Notes: a model not told the origin generated them from the letters alone. Positions 1 to 5,322 are shown, counted from the stretch's first letter. The stretch is 5,322 nucleotides of DNA from Paracoccaceae bacterium (GCA_026709725.1 JAPOSK010000091.1:1-5322); one strand, 5' to 3'. Translations and numbers: made by a program.

Positions 1-155
1 TACAACTGATTGAGCAGATCATCAGGAATGATGCGGAGTGGCTGCGCCGGGCAACTGAAGAAGCTCTTGCCTACCTGCGGTGGCTCTCCCGGTTAGCCGA
101 GTCCTCCGAAGGCGAAAATGCGCATGAGGGCATTCGGGGGCATGCCGAACCATGA
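1..155 (+). CDS. cmr5: Cmr5 small subunit of the type III-B effector, 3' end only
   Basis: The frame starting at base 3 is open for 50 codons and ends at TGA 153-155; the start lies outside the window. The visible C-terminus is helical and charged and contains the segment EEALAYLRWLSRLAES, which resembles the 'a-YL-WLKRfAe' ending that I associate with Cmr5. In the Cmr complex Cmr5 is the small all-helical subunit that lines the Cmr4 filament and contacts the crRNA-target duplex; it has no catalytic role. Its position immediately before Cmr6 fits the common cmr gene order. The stop overlaps the ATG of the next gene (ATGA at 152-155), so the two are probably translationally coupled. The last 15 or so residues after the helix (GENAHEGIRGHAEP) look like a disordered tail. 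The assignment rests on a short fragment and on context, so it is probable rather than certain. Confidence 0.72.
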   Translation, partial: QLIEQIIRNDAEWLRRATEEALAYLRWLSRLAESSEGENAHEGIRGHAEP

Positions 156-2311
156 CCGCAGTCCCGGATCTTTGTTTGCCGGAGACCGCGGTCGAATTGC
201 TCGACAGGGTTTCGAGTCGAAGTCAGCATCCCGGCCTCAAACTCGACAAACTCTCATGGTCGGCGAAGCAAGAGGTTCAGCGCAGCCTGATTGATAATGT
301 CTGTGCCTGCGAAGGGGACAACAAGCTTCTGAATAGCCTGTCCGTACGGCGTAGCAAGATGCTGGATACCCTTGGAGCAGTGCGCTTTGGCGGCCAAACA
401 GCAGGGCCAATGACTCTGCACCTTGCTCGGGCCAATGCTCTGGAGAACGCGGGTATTGCTCTTCACCCGGTCTATGGTTTTGCATGGGTACCGGGTCCTT
501 CGCTCAAGGGCATGACACGTGCATGGGCTGAAACAGTCTGGAAGCAGGCTGAACCCGACCAACAGGTCGCAGGGGAACGAATCCGGGAAGCATTCGGAAC
601 CACGGATAAATCTGGGCGCATTCTCTTTCACGATGCCTGGCCGACCAAATGGCCGCGTCTTGAGTCAGACATACTGAATTGCCATCACTCAAAGTATTAC
701 AGCGATGGGGCCGCTCCCCCAGATGATTCTGAACAGCCTGTACCGGTGTATTTTCTGGCCGTCGCAGGTCAGACCGAGTTCGAGTTTGCTCTGTCGGACC
801 GAATGGACACCCATGACGGTCTGCTTGAACTTGTTGCCCACTGGATGTGCGCGGCATTGGAGCATGCAGGTGTTGGTGCCAAATCTGCCGCAGGTTATGG
901 GCGATTCATGCCGGGCAAGGTCGATTCGCTAGACCGTTCTGCCCGCACTTTTCCAAACAACGGTCCGTGGTTGCGACGCAAATATCACCTTGCACTCGTG
1001 TCGCCCGCGTTTCTGGCAGGCTCAAGGCGGCAGAAGGCTGATTGCGACTTGCGTACGCCCAGCTTGCGGGGTCTGCTGCGGTGGTGGTGGCGAACGATGC
1101 ATGCCCATCATACGACATGTGAAGATCTGGCACGGCTGGAAGCATCGCTCTGGGGTGACACAAATCGTGCCAGCGCAATCAGCCTGTCACTCAGGGCAGG
1201 GGAAGACAACAGACCACCGGAGCGCTACGACAAACAAAAACGGGATTCGAATCTTCCTGCCTCCAAAAGCAGGAGGACCTCCCAAGGTCTTTTCTACCTG
1301 TCATATGGAATGGATGAGTCAAACAGCGAGAGCAGGTGGCACTGCCATACCGGTGACAGCTGGGAGCTGACGCTGACCGCCCGCGCAACCAGCTGGCAAT
1401 CGCTTCGACCGGGTGATGGAAGCAGCGCGCCAATCGACGCAGCGATGGTTCTGAAACAAGCAGAGGCCGCACTTTGGTTGCTGACACGCTATGGAGGTGT
1501 CGGGGCAAAATCTCGCAAAGGATTTGGTTCCTTCAGGGATGTTCCTGTAGAGGGTATTGAACGCTATGAAGACTGCATCGCTGCGGGCAGGGAGCTGCGG
1601 GAGAGATGCAGGATCAATTCACCAGCTGGTCATGGGGCAGGTACACCAGCACTTGAAAGGCTTATCGGACCCGTTGAGATCAAATCGCGTTGGGTGGACC
1701 CATGGCTTGCGCTTGATCATGTAGGGCAAGCCTATCAGAGTTTTGCCAAGGAACTCAGTCGTGGGGACAAGTCTACGCTCGGTCTTCCCCGCAAGGATAT
1801 CAGTGACTGTCGCCGTGCATCACCTGCACACTGGAGCCTGACACGGGACGAGAATGACTGTTTGACCATTCGATTGATTGCCCTCCCCACGGCCAAGAAG
1901 ACCAAGGTTGAGGTCCTTGAACGTTTGGTCAGGTTTGCAAATGACGAGCTGAACAGGGAAGTGTCGCATCGCAGCACGAAGGGTCATGGTCGAAGACAAC
2001 CACGACCCAAACCATCGCAGCTTGAGCGGCCCTTCAGCCCAAGACAAAAAATCACAGCCGAATTGCTAGAGGAAACAACCAAGAAAGGTGGCCGGAAAGC
2101 AAAAGACACATACACTGGAATTTCAGGAAACATCGAGAATAGTGAGTCGGTGCCGCCTGATGCAAAACCGGGTCAGGTGGTCGAGCTAACAGTAAAAAGT
2201 ACAGATCGAAATAATCCCTCATTCCTGTGGCCAACGCCACAAACAGAACAGAAACAAGGATTAAAAAATTCTTCCCGAAACAAACGCCAAGAACGGGGGA
2301 GGCGTAGATGA
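152..2311 (+). CDS. Cmr6-Cmr1 fusion, RAMP subunits of the type III-B effector complex
   Basis: One uninterrupted 719-residue reading frame carries two RAMP (repeat-associated mysterious protein) units. Residues 1-255 look like Cmr6: ALHPVYGFAWVPGPSLKGMTR (103-123) matches the family's 'lH..yG.PyIPGSSlKG..R', DAWP follows at 161-164, and the glycine-rich loop GVGAKSAAGYGRF is at 240-252. Residues 275 onward look like Cmr1: an opening strand LALVSPAFLAGS (280-291), LRTPSLRGLLRWWWRTM (300-316), EASLWGDT (330-337) and the loop GGVGAKSRKGFGSF (448-461). A further segment around 540-582 (GLPRKD, then RASPAHWSL) resembles the 'RaSPl' strand pair of RAMP proteins. Residues about 605-719 form a hydrophilic tail rich in Arg, Lys, Pro and Gln. 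Cmr6 and Cmr1 sit together at the head of the known Cmr complex, opposite Cas10, so a fusion of neighbours is structurally sensible. They bind crRNA and target and are not the slicing subunit (that is Cmr4). The start is set by the ATGA overlap with the upstream stop. Both parts look intact; no frameshift is needed. Confidence 0.88.
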   Translation: MTAVPDLCLPETAVELLDRVSSRSQHPGLKLDKLSWSAKQEVQRSLIDNVCACEGDNKLLNSLSVRRSKMLDTLGAVRFGGQTAGPMTLHLARANALENAGIALHPVYGFAWVPGPSLKGMTRAWAETVWKQAEPDQQVAGERIREAFGTTDKSGRILFHDAWPTKWPRLESDILNCHHSKYYSDGAAPPDDSEQPVPVYFLAVAGQTEFEFALSDRMDTHDGLLELVAHWMCAALEHAGVGAKSAAGYGRFMPGKVDSLDRSARTFPNNGPWLRRKYHLALVSPAFLAGSRRQKADCDLRTPSLRGLLRWWWRTMHAHHTTCEDLARLEASLWGDTNRASAISLSLRAGEDNRPPERYDKQKRDSNLPASKSRRTSQGLFYLSYGMDESNSESRWHCHTGDSWELTLTARATSWQSLRPGDGSSAPIDAAMVLKQAEAALWLLTRYGGVGAKSRKGFGSFRDVPVEGIERYEDCIAAGRELRERCRINSPAGHGAGTPALERLIGPVEIKSRWVDPWLALDHVGQAYQSFAKELSRGDKSTLGLPRKDISDCRRASPAHWSLTRDENDCLTIRLIALPTAKKTKVEVLERLVRFANDELNREVSHRSTKGHGRRQPRPKPSQLERPFSPRQKITAELLEETTKKGGRKAKDTYTGISGNIENSESVPPDAKPGQVVELTVKSTDRNNPSFLWPTPQTEQKQGLKNSSRNKRQERGRRR
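2295..2302 (+). promoter_or_regulatory. Strong Shine-Dalgarno for the CARF-HEPN gene
   Basis: GGGGGAGG lies five bases before the ATG at 2308, inside the Arg-rich last codons of the Cmr6-Cmr1 fusion. It supports this start and suggests independent ribosome loading in addition to coupling through the ATGA overlap (2308-2311). Confidence 0.6.
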
Positions 2312-3615
2312 ACAATTCCGCAAGAGCTCTGGTGCTGACCGTTGGCACAGGCAACATTGATGATTTGGAGAATACCCTGTTCCAGCCATTGGAAAAAAGC
2401 CTGAACACTGGAAAATGGAAAGAAGCCGTTCTGTTACCTTCGACCATGACTGCAAACAATGCGCGGAAGTTCAAAGATCGTATGTTTGGGTACTCTATTC
2501 GAATTGATCCATTGCCTGAAGAAGGCCGGGAAAACGATGCAGATGCCTGTTTCAGCCATTTTGACAAGGTGTTGTCAGAACTTGAAACGGATGGATATCG
2601 GCCCGAGGCGATTGTGCCGGATTTCACCCGTGGCACCAAGGCCATGAGTGCCGCATTGGTCCTGGCCGCTGTCCGACATAAGATACCGCAATTGCGTTAT
2701 ATTCATGGCGTAAGGGACAACCGGGGCATGGTCATTGGTGGCAAGGAAGAGATTGGTCATGTCATGACAGAACGCGCCTCAATGCGTCGCCGGATCGACG
2801 ATTCCCTGCAACTGATGACCAAGGGTGCATTTGCCTCTGTCCTTGCGTTCCTGCCCGAAATTGAGAATTCGGGAATTGCCGAAGCTCTTGTCCCCGTAGA
2901 ATTTCGAGACGAGATTTCACGTTTGCGAAAACTCGCCGCATTCTGGGCTGCATGGGACAGGCTTGACTACAAGGAAGCACTGACGTGCTCTTCCAAACTC
3001 AACGATGAAGATCACATGGCACTGAATCGAGAGATTGCAAGTGTTGAATGTCTGGCAGCCGGCCCAATTCAAGATAACCATGGAGACATGGCTGAATGGC
3101 TCCGTTGGGTAGCCACTGACCTGTTGGTCAACGGGCGTCGACGAATTGCGCAGCATCAATTCGAAGACGCATTGCTCCGCGCTTATCGGATTGTAGAATT
3201 GATCGGACAGGTGCGGTTGTTTGCAAGGGGTTATGATAGCGCGCGAATCTCTCCAAAAGATCCATGCGTAGAAAAGTTTCGGCAACGTCTCAAAAAGAAT
3301 GGCTCAAATGATTTTGGATGTCGAAAAGAGGAGGGCCGGAAAGTTTTGACAGCCACTCGAATGTTAGGTGCTCGGTTTTTGAAGTATCTTGGCGATTCAC
3401 TCGGGCAAGACCTTGTGAATTTTGACAACGACGCGGCCTCATCCATCAAGGCAAGTGACAGGAATCTCAGCATTCTCACACATGGTTTCTCCGTGGCAAA
3501 TCTTGACAAGGAGTCACTGTCCAATCTCTATGATCGTATCAAGGTGTTGCTTGAAAAAGACTGCCCCGATACCGCACGTTGTTCAATAGATGAACGCTTT
3601 GGGATCGTTCCATAG
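2308..3615 (+). CDS. CARF-HEPN ancillary ribonuclease, Cas02710 (TIGR02710) family, Csm6/Csx1-like
   Basis: This 435-residue protein has an N-terminal CARF (CRISPR-associated Rossmann fold) domain: a first strand and ligand loop ALVLTVGTGN (7-16), then the diagnostic DFTRGTKAMSAALVLAA (105-121), equivalent to the 'D.TgGTK.M' loop that contacts cyclic oligoadenylate. The central helical part includes FEDALLRAYRIVELIGQVRL (285-304), which fits the 'yDdAvaRlYR..E' signature of the Cas02710 family. The HEPN active site is RNLSILTHGF, with Arg385 and His392 (R-x6-H), near the C-terminus. Such proteins are normally dimers whose RNase activity is off until the type III Cas10 subunit makes cA4 or cA6 upon target RNA binding; they then cut RNA without sequence matching and can cause growth arrest. 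The activating ring size cannot be read from this sequence. Both the ligand loop and catalytic residues are present, so it is probably active. It overlaps the fusion gene upstream by 4 nt and cas1 downstream by 1 nt. Confidence 0.87.
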   Translation: MNNSARALVLTVGTGNIDDLENTLFQPLEKSLNTGKWKEAVLLPSTMTANNARKFKDRMFGYSIRIDPLPEEGRENDADACFSHFDKVLSELETDGYRPEAIVPDFTRGTKAMSAALVLAAVRHKIPQLRYIHGVRDNRGMVIGGKEEIGHVMTERASMRRRIDDSLQLMTKGAFASVLAFLPEIENSGIAEALVPVEFRDEISRLRKLAAFWAAWDRLDYKEALTCSSKLNDEDHMALNREIASVECLAAGPIQDNHGDMAEWLRWVATDLLVNGRRRIAQHQFEDALLRAYRIVELIGQVRLFARGYDSARISPKDPCVEKFRQRLKKNGSNDFGCRKEEGRKVLTATRMLGARFLKYLGDSLGQDLVNFDNDAASSIKASDRNLSILTHGFSVANLDKESLSNLYDRIKVLLEKDCPDTARCSIDERFGIVP

Positions 3616-4658
3616 TGCCGACGCTCTATGTCACTGAACCGGGTGCGGTTGTTCGAAAGCAAGCGGGGTCCCTGATTATTACAAGCGGAGGGGGCTCACC
3701 CTCACATGACAATCGTGCTCGCAGTCCTAGAACAACTCTATTGGAGGTGGAACCGCATCGATTGGAAATGATTGGGCTTGTTGGGCGTGTGAACATGACA
3801 GCGGGGGCAATGCGCATGTGTCTTAAGAGCGGCATAGCCGTCTCTTGGTTGACCAGAGGAGGAGCATTGCTCGGACGGCTGGTACCGGAACTCTCGCGGA
3901 CCGCCGATTTGCGTCTGCATCAGTTCCGAACGATTGAGAATACTGCTTATGCAATGGAGCTGGGTCGATGCTTTATTGATGCCAAACTTGCCAATGCCAC
4001 AGCACTTCTCTCGGCATTGCGTTCAAATCGGCCCGGCGAACCACGTCTTTCCCAGTCTATAGCCCATCTTGGAGACCTGCGGGAACGTGTTAGTGACGCA
4101 ACAGACAGAGACACCCTTATGGGACTTGAGGGAGAAGGGGCCGCGTGTTATTTTTCTGTCTTGGGGCTGGCCTTTTCCGGCGATATCAAATTTTCTGCTC
4201 GCCGCCGCAGACCTCCCCCCGATCCGGCCAACGCACTCCTGTCATTGGGTTATGTCTTGTTGACGAACTTTATTGCCGGCATACTGGAGGCACGGGGCTT
4301 TGATCCCTATCTGGGTGTTTTGCATACTCCGCGGTCAGGGCGACCGTCTCTTGCATTGGATCTGATAGAAGAGTTTCGTCATCCAGTGGTTGATCGATTT
4401 GTTCTTCGTCTGAGCAATCGGCGCCAATTTCGACCGGACTGCTTTGAGACTGATCCAAAAACCTCTGGTACGCGCCTGAAGCGCGACAGTCTGAAGAAAT
4501 TCTTTCATGAATGGGAAGCAATGCTTGATGCGCGCATGGCCGGATTGAGCGTTGATATCTCTGTTGAGCAGGCTCTTCAAACCCAAGCTGACAGGCTTGC
4601 CAACCATATACGAGGACGCGAACCTTATCGACCGCGTTTGCTTCGGGAAGCAGAATGA
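3615..4658 (+). CDS. cas1: Cas1 spacer-integration endonuclease
   Basis: Cas1 is the integrase of CRISPR adaptation; with Cas2 it inserts new spacers at the leader-repeat junction. The 347-residue product has the usual N-terminal beta domain (LYVTEPGAVVRKQAGSLII, then HRLEMIGLVGRVNMT) and a helical catalytic domain. The metal ligands expected from the family are visible: Glu172 in MGLEGEGAACYF (169-180), His237 in GVLHTPRSGRPS (234-245) and Asp249 in LALDLIEEFR (246-255). The start is GTG at 3615, sharing one base with the TAG stop of the CARF-HEPN gene (TAGTG); this gives the normal Cas1 N-terminus, although no clear Shine-Dalgarno precedes it, so re-initiation is likely. Residues about 24-40 form a Gly/Ser/Arg-rich insertion in the N-terminal domain, in a place where many Cas1 proteins have a short turn. 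All catalytic residues are present and the length is normal, so it should be functional. Confidence 0.96.
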   Translation: MPTLYVTEPGAVVRKQAGSLIITSGGGSPSHDNRARSPRTTLLEVEPHRLEMIGLVGRVNMTAGAMRMCLKSGIAVSWLTRGGALLGRLVPELSRTADLRLHQFRTIENTAYAMELGRCFIDAKLANATALLSALRSNRPGEPRLSQSIAHLGDLRERVSDATDRDTLMGLEGEGAACYFSVLGLAFSGDIKFSARRRRPPPDPANALLSLGYVLLTNFIAGILEARGFDPYLGVLHTPRSGRPSLALDLIEEFRHPVVDRFVLRLSNRRQFRPDCFETDPKTSGTRLKRDSLKKFFHEWEAMLDARMAGLSVDISVEQALQTQADRLANHIRGREPYRPRLLREAE

Positions 4659-4942
4659 CAAGGTTTATCGTCTGCTATGATATTGCTGATGACAAACGAC
4701 GTCATAGGGCTGTACAGATACTCGAAGCCTACGGTGACCGTATTCAATGGAGTGTCTTTGAGCTCCCCGTAACCAGCAAAATAATGCAAAAATGTCTGAA
4801 TTCCATCATGGAAGTTCTGGATTTTACCAAAGACGGATTGATCATTTATCCGCTTTGTTCTCGATGCAATAAATCAACACAATACTTTGGCGTATCATTA
4901 AGGGACACACGCATTGGGGAAGAAACAGTGTTTGTCGTCTGA
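4655..4942 (+). CDS. cas2: Cas2, structural partner of Cas1 in spacer acquisition
   Basis: The 95-residue protein has the Cas2 ferredoxin-like fold signature: first strand FIVCYDIADDKRRHR (4-18) with the conserved Asp9 after Tyr8, the segment GDRIQWSVFELPVTS (27-41), and a C-terminal strand pair around DGLIIYPLC (60-68) and FGVSLRD (78-84). Cas2 dimers bridge two Cas1 dimers and hold the prespacer; the nuclease activity reported for some homologues is not needed for integration. The ATG overlaps the cas1 stop (ATGA, 4655-4658), and GGGAAG at 4645-4650 is a plausible ribosome binding site four bases before it. Length is typical. It is the last gene of the operon; the array leader begins straight after its TGA. 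I see no fused domain, such as the DEDDh exonuclease found in some Cas2 proteins. Confidence 0.95.
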   Translation: MTRFIVCYDIADDKRRHRAVQILEAYGDRIQWSVFELPVTSKIMQKCLNSIMEVLDFTKDGLIIYPLCSRCNKSTQYFGVSLRDTRIGEETVFVV

Positions 4943-4947
4943 GATTT

Positions 4948-4994
4948 GAATCTTAACCCAGAACTCCGGTGCAAATGCCCGGAGGTTACGATTC
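4948..4994 (+). repeat. Imperfect long hairpin directly after cas2
   Basis: An interrupted inverted repeat starts five bases after the cas2 stop. GAATC (4948-4952) pairs with GATTC (4990-4994), TAAC (4954-4957) with GTTA (4985-4988), and CTCCGG (4964-4969) with CCGGAG (4979-4984), around a 9-nt loop TGCAAATGC. There is one mismatch between the outer stems and a six-base bulge on the left arm. It could end or protect the cas operon mRNA, or be a structural element of the leader. The T-runs start only at 5012, so on its own it is not a textbook intrinsic terminator. Confidence 0.55.
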
Positions 4995-5027
4995 AATGTA
5001 AACCATTGCTATTTTTATCATTTTTTT
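4994..5027 (+). terminator. Possible weak intrinsic terminator of the cas operon
   Basis: CAATG (4994-4998) and CATTG (5004-5008) form a 5-bp hairpin with loop TAAAC, followed by two T-runs (5012-5016 and 5021-5027). The stem is short and AT-rich and the first U-tract begins three bases after it, so it would be weak alone. It may act together with the larger hairpin at 4948-4994. Ending the cas mRNA before the array would let the array use its own leader promoter. Confidence 0.35.
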
Positions 5028-5082
5028 GTTTGCTAAAGGAATTAGCTGATGCTGCAGTCATGGCAAAATGCAGAAATTGAAC

Positions 5083-5109
5083 ATGTTACGAAAAAAGTCA
5101 TTGTAACAT
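5083..5109. repeat. 7-bp inverted repeat in the CRISPR leader
   Basis: ATGTTAC (5083-5089) and GTAACAT (5103-5109) are perfect inverted copies separated by 13 bases. The left arm overlaps an 8-bp palindrome AACATGTT (5080-5087). The dyad ends 31 bases before the first repeat, where a regulator or a host factor guiding spacer integration could bind. It is AT-rich, so a transcript hairpin would be unstable; a DNA-binding site is the more natural reading, but this is inference. Confidence 0.5.
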
Positions 5110-5129
5110 TCCGCAAATTAATACATATT
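5101..5129 (+). promoter_or_regulatory. Candidate array promoter
   Basis: TTGTAA (5101-5106) and CATATT (5124-5129), 17 bases apart, each match four of six sigma-70 consensus bases. Transcription would begin at about the leader-repeat junction. In such AT-rich DNA, matches of this quality are easily found by chance; the overlap of the -35-like box with the leader dyad is the only extra hint. Confidence 0.22.
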
Positions 5130-5177
5130 TGTAAGGGTGAGTCGCGCGGCAGGCCCCGCCAATGAGGGGATTGAAAC

Positions 5178-5215
5178 ACCGAATCCTCTTCGTATTTCGC
5201 GCCGATGTCGGGGAC
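5178..5215 (+). other. Spacer 1 (leader-proximal), 38 nt
   Basis: This spacer runs between the first two repeats. Its reverse complement reads VPDIGAKYEEDS without a stop, in a natural-looking codon pattern, so the crRNA could be antisense to a message. Other frames are also open at this length, so this is only suggestive. No source could be recognised by eye. Confidence 0.95.
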
Positions 5216-5252
5216 GTCGCGCGGCAGGCCCCGCCAATGAGGGGATTGAAAC

Positions 5253-5289
5253 TTCACTCGGTATACTTCCTTCATCTCAATCTCCTCTT
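5253..5289 (+). other. Spacer 2, 37 nt, strongly pyrimidine-rich
   Basis: Only 8 of 37 bases are purines on the crRNA-like strand. The complementary strand is purine-rich, as messages usually are, and one of its frames reads EEIEMKEVYRV. This fits a crRNA that pairs with an mRNA, as RNA-targeting type III systems need. No source was recognised. Confidence 0.95.
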
Positions 5290-5322
5290 GTCGCGCGGCA
5301 GGCCCCGCCAATGAGGGGATTG

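Larger units (their letters stand above)
4943..5140 (+). promoter_or_regulatory. CRISPR leader
   Basis: The 198 bases between the cas2 stop and the first repeat contain no credible gene. From about 4990 on they are clearly AT-richer than the flanking coding DNA, with T-runs at 5012-5027 and A-runs near 5091-5096, as is usual for leaders. The leader should carry the array promoter and the sequence that directs Cas1-Cas2 to the first repeat. Orientation is supported by repeats that end in ATTGAAAC on the + strand and by the adjacent cas operon reading toward the array. GTAAGGGTGA (5131-5140) is the leader-repeat junction. Confidence 0.8.
5141..5322 (+). CRISPR. Leader-proximal part of a CRISPR array (37-nt repeats), truncated at the window end
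   Basis: Repeats lie at 5141-5177, 5216-5252 and 5290-5322; the third is cut by the window after 33 bases. The two full copies are identical and the partial one matches them. Each repeat starts GTCGCGCGGCAGG and ends GAGGGGATTGAAAC, the ATTGAAAC ending being the usual crRNA 5'-handle region of many type I and III repeats. CCCC (repeat positions 14-17) can pair with GGGG (26-29) around GCCAATGA, and GGC (8-10) with GCC (18-20) is an alternative, so the repeat can form a small hairpin. Spacers are 5178-5215 (38 nt) and 5253-5289 (37 nt), unrelated to each other. These are the newest spacers if acquisition is leader-proximal. The crRNA-processing enzyme, normally Cas6, is not in this window. Confidence 0.98.

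Noticed and set aside
152..2311. Two separate genes, cmr6 and cmr1, merged by a sequencing error
   Set aside because: The frame runs through the linker with no stop, shift or internal Shine-Dalgarno/ATG pair near residues 255-280, and the linker codons look ordinary.
2052..2645. A long minus-strand open frame (197 codons) spanning the fusion gene end and the CARF-HEPN start
   Set aside because: It lies opposite two well-supported genes, shows no recognisable domain and has no ribosome binding site or neighbour on that strand.
3615..4658. Cas1 fused to a reverse transcriptase or Cas6, as in some type III loci
   Set aside because: The 347-residue protein is accounted for by the Cas1 fold alone; there is no YADD-type motif or extra RAMP domain.
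5114..5131. CAAAT/ATTTG inverted repeat next to the first CRISPR repeat
   Set aside because: Five AT-rich base pairs around an 8-base gap are expected by chance in such DNA.
4943..5140. A small gene or tracrRNA-like RNA in the leader
   Set aside because: No open frame with a credible start, and no segment complementary to the CRISPR repeat was seen; the content fits an ordinary leader.
5042..5311. A minus-strand open frame of 89 codons across the leader and array, with the repeated peptide FQSPHWRGLPRD
   Set aside because: The peptide repeats are just the reverse complement of the CRISPR repeat; it stays open by chance and has no homology or context.

Overview
This window is the 3' part of a type III-B (Cmr) CRISPR-Cas locus, all on the + strand, and it ends inside the CRISPR array. 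The organism is bacterial. Mid-to-high GC coding sequence, tightly overlapping cas genes and a repeat ending in ATTGAAAC would suit a proteobacterium, but nothing here fixes the genus.

Layout: (1) 1-155, the last 50 codons of a small helical protein that looks like Cmr5; (2) 152-2311, a single 719-residue protein in which a complete Cmr6-like RAMP (about residues 1-255) is fused in frame to a Cmr1-like RAMP (about 275-600), followed by a basic, low-complexity tail; (3) 2308-3615, a CARF-HEPN protein of the Cas02710 (TIGR02710/PF09670) type, expected to be a cyclic-oligoadenylate-activated ribonuclease; (4) 3615-4658, cas1; (5) 4655-4942, cas2; (6) 4943-5140, an AT-rich leader with several inverted repeats; (7) 5141-5322, the start of an array of 37-nt repeats with 38- and 37-nt spacers, truncated by the window end.

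Every gene junction overlaps by 1 or 4 nt (ATGA, ATGA, TAGTG, ATGA). Interference (Cmr), ancillary signalling nuclease and adaptation (Cas1-Cas2) are therefore probably one translationally coupled operon that runs directly into its array. The expected scheme is that Cas1-Cas2 add spacers at the leader end, the array gives crRNAs, the Cmr complex (with a Cas10/Cmr2, Cmr3 and Cmr4 presumably encoded upstream) binds target RNA, and cyclic oligoadenylate made by Cas10 switches on the CARF-HEPN RNase. No cas6, cas10, cmr3, cmr4 or reverse transcriptase lies inside the window.

The most distinctive feature is the Cmr6-Cmr1 fusion with its long basic tail. The leader dyad symmetry and the strand character of the two spacers are secondary points of interest.
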